The notes beneath the pieces were generated by a model. It worked only from the letters and a program-made list of their open reading frames with translations. It had not been told where the DNA came from and searched no databases. A DNA stretch of 64,000 bases from Kitagawia praeruptora. Taxonomy: Eukaryota; Streptophyta; Magnoliopsida; Apiales; Apiaceae. Every line of letters begins with the position of its first letter. Position 1 is the stretch's first letter. The position numbers and the translations under genes are program-made. This document shows, in pieces, positions 56,397-64,000 of the stretch. The stretch lies in NCBI GenBank assembly GCA_037693485.1, contig CM075350.1, positions 117,491,001 to 117,555,000 of the forward strand, read 5' to 3'.

Positions 56397-57895
56397 TCAT
56401 TGCGTTCTACAAAACTCGTGGGCGAGTTTTTTTCAACAAAGGGAGAACTTGTTCCATACAAGAGCTGCAGTTGGAAATCGAACTTGTAATGTGATTGTGG
56501 ACACTGGTTCTTGCGTAAACGTGACATCTTCTAAGATGGTGAATGCGCTAAAACTTCCAACCAGGGACCATCCTAAACCTTATAAGTTGAACTGGTTGAA
56601 TGACAACGAACCAATCAGAGTCAAGAAGCAAGCACTTGTGACTTTTTCAATAGGAAAATACAGAGACGAACTATGGTGTGATGTGGTTCCTATGACAGCT
56701 TGTTCACTTCTGTTAGGACGTCCATGGCAGTTTGATAGAGAAGTCATGTTTCATGGTAAAAAGAATGAATACTCAGTTTTGTGCGGGAAAAAAAGATTTA
56801 AATTGAAGCCACTTCCTCCTAAAGTGGTTCATGAACCTGTGAAGGACAATATGTTGATTACTGCTGCTGAGTTTGAAAAGGATATAGAAGATGGTGCAAT
56901 TAGGTATGTCTTATACATTCGTGAAGCTGAAAAGGATACTTCTCATATTGAAGACCTGGAACTAAGTAAGCTGATGGATGAATTTGTAGATGTTTTTCCT
57001 GATGATCTGCCTATGGGATTACCTCCACGTAGAGGAATTGAGCACGACATAGACCTTGTCCCTGGGGCTCCATTACCCAACAAGGCAGCTTATAGGTGTA
57101 ATCCTTTAGAGTCAAAAGAGTTGCAAAGACAAGTTCAGGAGTTGATCGATAAGGGTTATGTACGAGAAAGTAAAAGTCCTTGTGTTGTACCCGCGTTACT
57201 AGTTCCGAAAAAAGATGGTACTTGGAGGATGTGCATCGATAGTAGGGCAATCAACAATATCACCATTAAATATCGCTTTCCTATGCCTCGCTTGGATGAC
57301 ATGCTTGATGAACTACATGGGTCAACTATTTTCTCCAAGATTGACCTGAGGAGTGGATATCACCAAATGAGAATTCGAGATGAGGATGAATGGAAAACTG
57401 CTTTCAAGACCAAGCAAGGACTTTATGAGTGGATGGTTTTACCATTTCTGCAATGCACCTAGTTCCTTTATGAGATTGATGAACGAGGTATTACGACCTT
57501 TTCTTAATTCTTTTGTTGTTGTCTACTTGGATGATATACTTGTGTATAGTGTTAATAGAGAACAACATTTAGAACACTTGCGAAAAGTTTTTATGGTTCT
57601 TCGAGAAGAAAAATTGTTTGGGAAGATGGAGAAATGTACTTTTCTAGTACCTAGTCTTACTTTTCTTGGTTATATTGTGGCTGGGGATGGCGTGAGAATG
57701 GATCCATCTAAGGTAGATGCTATTTATACTTGGCCTACGCCTAAAAATGCTCATGATGTTCGAAGTTTTCATGGCTTGGTTTCATTTTACAGAAGGTTCA
57801 TTCGAAATTTCAGCACTGTGACTGCACCACTTACTGAGCTGATGAAGAAAAAAGAATTTGAGTGGAATTCTAGTGCAAATAATGCATTTGAATAA
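56389..57895 (+). pseudogene. Protease and reverse transcriptase of the chromovirus-like element
   Basis: The protease core has CNVIVDTGSCVNVTS (D-T-G) and the domain ends near LLLGRPWQFDREV. RT follows with GYVRESKSPCVVPALLVPKK, CIDSRAINNITIKYRFPMPR and IFSKIDLRSGYHQMRI. A small deletion near 57448-57460, just after YEWMVLPF, changes frame. The next frame carries CNAPSSFMRLMNEVL and the catalytic YLDDILVY. A TAA at 57893-57895 breaks the link to RNase H. Ty3/gypsy, related to chromoviruses; the exact clade is not determined. Confidence 0.85.
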
Positions 57896-59488
57896 ATTAA
57901 GAATCTTCTTTGCAAGACACATGTACTTGCTTTACCAGATTTTAACAAAGTATTCGAAGTAGAGACTGATGCTAGTGGTCTTGGTATAGGTGATGTTCTT
58001 TTGCAAGAAAGAAGGCCTATTGCATTCTTTAGTGAGAAGTTAAATGGTGCTAAACTTAATTACTCGACATATGATAAGGAGTTTTATGCGATTGTACGTG
58101 TTGTGGCTCATTGGGCACATTATTTGCGTCCTTCACCATTTGTTTTACATTCCGATCATGAGAGTTTGAAGCACATTCATGGACAACAGAAGTTAAGTGT
58201 AAGACATGCAAAATGGGTTGAATTTCTGCAATCCTTTACATTTTCTTCCAAGTATAAGGATGGGAAAAGTAATGTTGTTGCAGATGCCTTATCTCGGAGA
58301 CATTATATGCTTACAATTTTGGATGCAAGAATTTTGGGATTTGAACATTTGAAGGAGTTGTATGTGACTGACCCTGATTTCTCTCATATTTTTGCGACGC
58401 CGATTGATTCGTATGTGCTACAAGATGGTTTTCTTTTTAGAGGAAACAAACTGTGTGTACCGAAGTGTGGAGTTAGAGAATTATTGATTCGAGAGGTACT
58501 TGGTGGTGGTATTGCTGGTCATTTTGGAATACACAAAACATGCGACTTACTTTCTGAGCACTTCTATTGGCCTAAGATGTTAAGAGATGTTCAAGCTGTT
58601 TTGGAGAGATGTGCCACATGCCAAAAAGCAAAAAGTCACTTTCATAAGGGTTTGTACACTCCCCTTCCCGTTCCTATTGCACCATGGGATAGTGTGAGTA
58701 TGGATTTCATTGTTGGATTACCCCGTACTGCTAGGGGTAAGGATTCTATTATGGTTGTAGTGGACAGATTTTCAAAAATGGCTCACTTTGTTTCTTGCCA
58801 TAAAACGGATGATGCTAGTCGTATTGCAGATTTGTACTTCAAGGAGATTGTGAGATTGCATGGAATTCCTAAAAGTATAGTGTCGGATAGGGATACTAAA
58901 TTTTTGAGCTATTTTTGGAAGACCCTATGGAAATTTGTAGGAACAAAGTTACTATTTAGTACTTCACATCATCCACAGACAGATGGTCAAACCGAGGTTA
59001 CTAATAGAACTTTGGGAACATTGTTGAAAGGGCTGGTGAGTAAAACTACAAAGGACAGGGACATCAAATTGGCACATGCTGAATTCGCATATAACAGGAC
59101 ATCCTCATCTACAACAGGATTGTCACCATTTGAGGTAATATATGGCATAAATCCATATGTTCCTGTTGATTTAATTCCTATTGCAAAAAAAGATATCCTG
59201 AATTTTGATGCTAAGAAACGTCAAGAAGCCTTCTTTAGAACTTGTGATCAAGTTAAAATGCAAATTGAAAAGATGAACACTAGATACAAGGAACGTGCCA
59301 ATAAGAAGAGACAACAAGTTGTGTTCAATCCTGGCAATTTAGTTTGGATTAATCTAAAAAAAGGAGAGGTTTCCTGACATGAGGAAAAATAGGTTAATGC
59401 CTAGAGCTGATGGACCTTTCAAGGTAATAGAGAGATACGGAGATAGTGCCTACAAAATTGAGCTCCCTGATTTGTATGGAGGAGTAAG
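57896..59488 (+). pseudogene. RNase H and integrase of the chromovirus-like element, 3' truncated
   Basis: In frame with RT after one stop codon. RNase H has FEVETDASGLGIG, RRPIAFFSEKLNG and SNVVADALSRR. Integrase has the HHCC zinc-binding region (HFGIHKTCDLL, then CATCQKAK) and the DDE core with VSMDFIVGLP, SIVSDRDTKFLS and HHPQTDGQTEVTNR. A run of seven A near 59357-59363 shifts the frame; the C-terminal part continues as MRKNRLMPRADGPFKV and ERYGDSAYKIELPD. It is cut at 59488 by the Athila-like insertion, so any chromodomain and the 3' LTR are beyond the window. Confidence 0.85.
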
Positions 59489-60740
59489 TGTTGATAGTAA
59501 TTTTGTTTATAGTTCGTTCGCAGGGAAGGACTATTGAATCGAGTTCAAGTTTTAATATCTTAAAATCTAGAAGTGAGAAGAATAATTGGGTGTTTGTTTA
59601 ATAACTAACTTAAACTAAAGAGCAAATAAGAATAACGATTTGACAATGATAAGAAAACAATCCAGAAACTAGGGTTCTTCAATGGTATTACTGAATGTGT
59701 ATGAGTTTGTGATGTTCAAGTCTCATGCTCTTGCTAAAAACATCCCACTAATGATTATATCGTTCTCTACCAAGATATAATACAATGTTCACATCAATAC
59801 ATTGAAGTCACTCCCATGATCAATCAATGCAAAATTATAAACTGTTTAAACCTAAGGAATTTTAATCTCGTAACTCGCATATTAATCTCCCAAATCAAAT
59901 AATTGAATTACGTCCGTTGTATCATAAACTAGAACTATAAATCATCTCCCGATTCATTACAATTCCTAAATATACAATCAAGGGTTCGCGACTTCCTCAA
60001 TTGTGTTAAGCACTCAACAACAGTTTAGCAAGGCAGAGAAATCACAATATAACTACACAAGCATATTAACCATTGAATACTACCCAATTCCCGGATTAGG
60101 GAATTAGTTACTCATGATGAATGAAGAAAACAAACATATATTAATCACCAAAACCATGTTTACAAGAGTATAGAGTTAAGAAAATACAACTTGAATAATC
60201 TCGTAAAGTTTGGATGGAATCCCTTCAATCCTTGCTTTAGCTCTCTCCTCTCTATTCTCTAGAATAATCTGTCCTCCAAAAAACCCTAGTTCTCCTTCTA
60301 AATATTCAACCCCAATATTTTTAAAAGTCATACAAGGTAACTAAAATCTAATTACAATAGAATAAATAAATCTATTTTTATTCAGCTCAAGACCCCTGAA
60401 TGCGAGGCTCAAGCCCCCTGAACTTACTGCAGCTTCCCTCAAGGCCCCTGAGTGCAAGGCTCAGGTCCTGAGGCTCTAAAAAGGCAAAAATCTGTTTTGC
60501 TCAAGGCTCTTGAGCCTAAGCTCAAGACCCATTTTCTCTAGTTTTTGTCTCCTTTCAGCATGCCTTCTTGTCCCCAACACCTTGCTCCTTTGGAATCTCC
60601 TACAAACATAGAAAACACTCACTTAGCATCCATATAAGTTAAATAACAATTAACATTATTTATTTATGACCAAAGCATCATAAAACAAGGCTAATAAGGA
60701 TTAATATGAAGCAAAATATCTACATTATGACCATACATCA
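59489..60740 (-). mobile_element. 3' LTR of the Athila-like element (1,252 bp)
   Basis: On the minus strand it starts TGATGTATGG at 60740, a few bases after the PPT, and ends ACTATCAACA at 59489. Near the start it contains a GC-richer patch (60390-60540) full of CTCAAG, CTTGAG and CCCCTGA repeats in both orientations. Edges are inferred from TG..CA, PPT position and loss of gypsy pol similarity. No second LTR is available for comparison. Confidence 0.55.
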
Positions 60741-60776
60741 AATACCCCCCAACTTAGCCTTTGCTCGTCCTCGAGT
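60741..60776 (-). other. Polypurine tract module of the Athila-like element
   Basis: On the minus strand ACTCGAGGACGAGCAAAGGC is followed by TAAGTTGGGGGGTATT and the LTR. The GAGGACGAGC...CTAAGTTTGGGGG arrangement is a familiar hallmark just upstream of the 3' LTR of Athila/Tat-type plant gypsy elements. Confidence 0.75.
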
Positions 60777-62434
60777 AAAACTAATATAATATAACTATAT
60801 ACAACTAACTAGTACCACTTTCGTAGGTGATCACGGTTGCATTTGGCATATGCAACAATCCCTTTAAACCCCTAGGTAGCCCTAGTGGACGAGTGAGGTC
60901 TCGTGAGGGCCTATAGTGAATGTACCTACAAAATCCATCTAGCTCATGTAAAAGATCAAAAGCCAATACAACACCACACACACAAGTCCTCTCATGCCAC
61001 ATCAACTTAAGAATCAAAGTGAATAACGCAATGCCTTGGTGTCGAAGGTGCAAGTATTCACATAGTCTCCTCAAAGAATATGCATAAGTCATCAAAAATC
61101 CATGTCAAGTGTAAGAATAAGTTGGTAATCATGCTAAGCCCACAAGAGTACATCTTTGAGTCAAAACTTGGGATCTCATACGCAAAAGCAAATAATCACT
61201 CACCTTTCACTCACAAAAGAATATTCACTCAAGAACAATGGTAAGTGTATCACTCCATTCCAACAAAATCATAAGCATGCTTGACATTTGATATCAACCT
61301 AACTTTAACACAACATACATCAATGATGATAATCAAAAGGTCTTTATTCGGGTTGTAATGGGGCTGGGACAAGGTATGTCAAGTAAAGCCAAACAAGGTG
61401 GAGTGTCAAAGGCTAGTACCCAACAAAATAAATGACTAAACTCCCTATCTATCATCCCCCACTTCGATTTTTATTTATTCTCTTTAACATATAACTTGAT
61501 TAGTCGAATGAAGAAGGATCATAGAACATAAGTATGCTCTCGTATAAATAATATTTTTTTTCTTTTTTTTTTCTAATTTTTTTTCTTTTTTCGAGAGCTA
61601 AGGAAGTAATATATAAATAGATACAATGATCCCCACATATTCTAATAAATTTCGACTAACAAGCACACAACCAAAACCCATATTTTCCCAAAGTAATGAC
61701 CATCAATCAAACCCCCTTACACACCATATCACTCCCTCAAGTACCCTACTAGCCTTTGACAATTTAGGGTCAAGTTAAAGTAAGGCCAATACAAGAAAAG
61801 GTCTAGGCAAGTAATGTGGTGTGTCACCGAAAAATAGGATTAAGCTCAACGGGTTAACTAATTGATCATATATACATGGTGTGGTAATATAGGAAACATG
61901 AGGTTATACCTAAATGCCTTTATCATATTATCATCAAATAATGTCATGCGTTTCAAGAAAGGTCTCAAACAACTGCTAGCAATGCAAACAACATGTGGAC
62001 ACTCAAGAAAAAAAAATATAAAATGCAAAAGATATGCATATAGGCGCAAAAGCTCACTTGGTGGTAAAGCATAATCAATCCCAAGGAAAATTCTCTCTAA
62101 CGCACCTACTTGTACTCAAAGCATGCAAACCAAATCATCTTGCACATATTCATGTCTTTCTAATTATTTACAACATTCAAAAAGTCTACCAGTTTCAACT
62201 TGCTAGTGTATGTGTGTGCACAAGAACAAAGCATCCCACTTCTTAATCAAAAGCGTCAATAACACAAAATTCCTATAGCATGCATGGGTGCATCAAGCTA
62301 ACTTACAACAAATAATCTTCACAAGGCTAGAATTATTTTTGTATTTTTAATTTTTATTTTTTTTTAATTTTTTTTACTACTACTACTACTCTATATACCC
62401 CACACAAATGCTACTAATAATATAAACACACACA
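60777..62434. other. Athila-like 3' spacer
   Basis: 1.66 kb, largely non-coding, with poly(T) tracts near 61555-61590 and 62340-62370 and an (ACT)n run near 62377-62390. One modest antisense-to-window ORF at 60805-61095 is listed separately. Confidence 0.45.
60805..61095 (-). CDS. Small ORF (96 aa) just upstream of the Athila-like PPT
   Basis: In sense with the element. The peptide contains HYRPSRDLTRPLGLPRGLKG and LLHMPNATVITYE and has normal composition. No family recognised. It ends about 30 bp before the PPT module. It could be a remnant C-terminal coding piece or chance. Confidence 0.25.
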   Translation of the reverse strand: MMTYAYSLRRLCEYLHLRHQGIALFTLILKLMWHERTCVCGVVLAFDLLHELDGFCRYIHYRPSRDLTRPLGLPRGLKGLLHMPNATVITYESGTS

Positions 62435-62465
62435 CCCCAACTTAGCATGTACCTTGTCCTCAAGG
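62435..62465 (-). other. Second PPT-like module after ORF-1
   Basis: On the minus strand CCTTGAGGACAAGGTACATG is followed by CTAAGTTGGGG. It matches the PPT module at 60741-60776 in layout and in the CTAAGTTGGGG core, but lies 1.7 kb upstream of it, about 100 bp after the ORF-1 stop. Internal PPT-like copies are known in other plant retrotransposons. Confidence 0.6.
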
Positions 62466-62566
62466 AACAACAATCACCAACCATTAACAAGCAAAAACAA
62501 GTACTTTATAAAAAAATACATGATATATTTATACAACAAGGAAGAAAAGAATTCAACTCCCCTAAC

Positions 62567-63924
62567 TCATGGTAGAGAAGAACGGAAGCCAACAAATGCA
62601 AAGTACTCATTAAGCTTGGCATGAAGGTCCTCTATGCGTTGCTTTGATGAGCACTGACCGGTACAACAACATGAGTGTGGTGGTGGAGTAGTCTGAGATG
62701 GGGCAGCGAGAGAACTACCAGCCCCATTTGCTTGTGTGGGCTCCTCTACACGAGCTCGTGGATGCTCCTTAATACGTGGTTTTCCAAAATGCATCTCCGT
62801 TAAGTTCATGTTACGGCAAGTCTCAAGATCAATCAAATCAAAACCAGTCACAACGTCTAAAGTCGTTGTCTTACGATCAAAGGCACCAATCCTTTCAGCA
62901 ATTCGGGTGATGAAACCACCAATAAGAAGTAGTCCATCAAATGTCTCAACGAGATACCAGCCCCATTTGCTTGTGTGGGCTCCTCTACACGAGCTCGTGG
63001 ATGCTCCTTAATACGTGGTTTTCCAAAATGCATCTCCGTTAAGTTCATGTTACGGCAAGTCTCAAGATCAATCAAATCAAAACCAGTCACAACGTCTAAA
63101 GTCGTTGTCTTACGATCAAAGGCACCAATCCTTTCAGCAATTCGGGTGATGAAACCACCAATAAGAAGTGGTCCATCAAATGTCTCAACGAGATAGTTAA
63201 ATCTCTTAACCAACAAAGCAGTGAAGTCCATCTTTATACCATGATGCATACAATACAACACTTGTAACTCTTGGTTGGACACCGTAGAGTTACTGTTCTC
63301 ACGACCATATAAGGTAAAACTCAACACCCTATGGAGATAACGAAAGGTTGGATCCACGATTTTTGATGCCATTGCCTCTCTTGCTCTGAACGTTCTAGTG
63401 TTATTCCTTGTAAGTAGTCGCCAAAATTGGTGCTCAAAGCCAACTGGAATCTTATAACCCTCTATACTCCACCCAAACATGTTTGTTATTTGCTCCTTGC
63501 TAACATTATGATCTGTATTAGCAATCTGAAAAGAGAATGCATCTTCCTTAGAAGCACGGAATGTACTCAAAAACTCCAATGTTAACTGAGAATAGCTTGG
63601 TTAATACATATCCAACAAATCCGGCCAACCTACATTCGCCAGCAACCGTTTAACCTCCTCAAGTAGTTCCAATGAGCTCAAACACTTTCCATCAATGTAT
63701 TTGTTCGGTCGAACTCCTCTTGCAGCAAGTTTGTCGTACACTTCTTTTGAATCTGGAGACTTGTGTCTAATCTCAGGATATTGCACCTTGGACGGTACAC
63801 TTTTTTTTCGAGGCCCTGCCTTCTTTTGAACATGTGCACCCCCACCACCGGAATCACACTCATCATCATTCAAACGCTGTTTTTTAGTTGCTGGTTTGTT
63901 GCGGCTAAGTCTGGTAGACGACAT
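62567..63924 (-). pseudogene. ATHILA ORF-1-type gene of the Athila-like element
   Basis: Start at ATG 63924 (MSSTRLSRNKPATKKQR), with a basic N-terminus and KRLLANVGWPDLLDMY. A TAA at 63601-63603 interrupts the frame. It resumes with EFLSTFRASKEDAFSF and the conserved core: HQFWRLLTRNNTRTFRAREA, VDPTFRYLHRVLSFTLYG, ELQVLYCMHHGIKMDF and GPLLIGGFITRIAERI. This matches the Arabidopsis retrotransposon ORF-1 family (Pfam PF03078, recalled). The C-terminal part (HPRARVEEPTQANGAGSSL) ends at 62567. A 239-bp tandem duplication breaks the frame near 62957. Athila elements carry such an ORF downstream of pol; an envelope function has been proposed but is unproven, and no membrane anchor is visible here. 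Confidence 0.75.
62718..63195. repeat. 239-bp tandem duplication in the ORF-1 gene
   Basis: The segment from CCAGCCCCATTTGCTTGTG at 62718 repeats from 62957 with period 239 bp. Only one difference is seen (AGTAGTCC against AGTGGTCC). The unit is not a multiple of three, so the downstream part is shifted out of frame. The near identity indicates a recent event. Confidence 0.92.
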
Positions 63925-64000
63925 ACTACAGCTCAGAAGAAAATTAGCTGTCAAACGTCTAAGAAACAATTAACCAAACACTTGGTGTACGACTTCTTAA

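Larger units (their letters stand above)
59489..64000 (-). mobile_element. Athila-like Ty3/gypsy element, 3' part
   Basis: Minus-strand order from the right edge: an ATHILA ORF-1-type ORF (63924-62567), a spacer of about 1.7 kb with a second PPT-like module, the true PPT (about 60745-60752) and the 3' LTR (59489-60740). It is inserted in the 3' end of the chromovirus-like element after GTAAG (59484-59488, candidate TSD). Gag-pol and the 5' LTR would lie right of 64000. Confidence 0.7.

Overview
The window is plant nuclear DNA, almost certainly from a eudicot with a repeat-rich genome. No intact single-copy host gene is visible. It is a stack of nested transposable elements in AT-rich sequence: at least five LTR-retrotransposon families, a run of Helitrons and several foldback elements or MITEs. 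The species cannot be assigned from the sequence alone. All boundaries were read by eye from terminal TG..CA, primer-binding sites, polypurine tracts and target-site duplications (TSDs).

Left block (1-17992). A minus-strand Ty3/gypsy element with a very long LTR (LTR 1516-5401, PBS 1502-1513, non-coding interior running off the left edge) lies inside a plus-strand Ty1/copia element. The visible part of that copia element, here called copia-1, is 5402-13991: the RT-RNase H end of pol, a small antisense ORF, a very large extra ORF downstream of pol, then a PPT and a 501-bp LTR. Copia-1 itself sits in a minus-strand Tat-like gypsy element (13992-17992) that keeps gag and protease but has lost reverse transcriptase.

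Middle block (17993-40844). It holds a foldback MITE, a minus-strand Helitron, a large TTGCAA-rich palindrome (19492-21009) carrying two microsatellite-targeting MITEs, and a 4.4-kb solo LTR with a perfect 5-bp TSD (23624-28005). A head-to-tail run of non-autonomous Helitrons follows (about 28.7-40.8 kb). One of these carries a Mutator-type MITE whose 9-bp TSD is confirmed by an empty paralogous site elsewhere in the window.

Right block (40845-64000). A complete minus-strand Sirevirus-like copia element, copia-2 (40845-54082), has two 982-bp LTRs about 2% different and the TSD ATGTT. It encodes gag, protease, integrase, RT and RNase H, all broken by stops and frameshifts. Like copia-1 it has a giant extra ORF between pol and the 3' LTR, with its own TATA box, and here split by a Stowaway MITE. 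It inserted into a minus-strand Helitron that resumes at 54083. Then comes a plus-strand chromovirus-like gypsy element (54906-59488), cut at its 3' end by a minus-strand Athila-like element (59489 to the right edge) with an ATHILA ORF-1-type ORF.

The most interesting signal is shared by the two copia elements. Both have a downstream ORF of about 1,500-1,700 codons with a homologous N-terminal domain, basic and nuclear-looking regions, no envelope features, and plant-like promoter and leader sequence. Copia-2 also carries about 28 exact copies of a 9-bp DNA motif (ATCCGTTGA or its complement) through its LTRs, spacer and coding regions, read in different protein frames, which suggests it acts or spreads as DNA.
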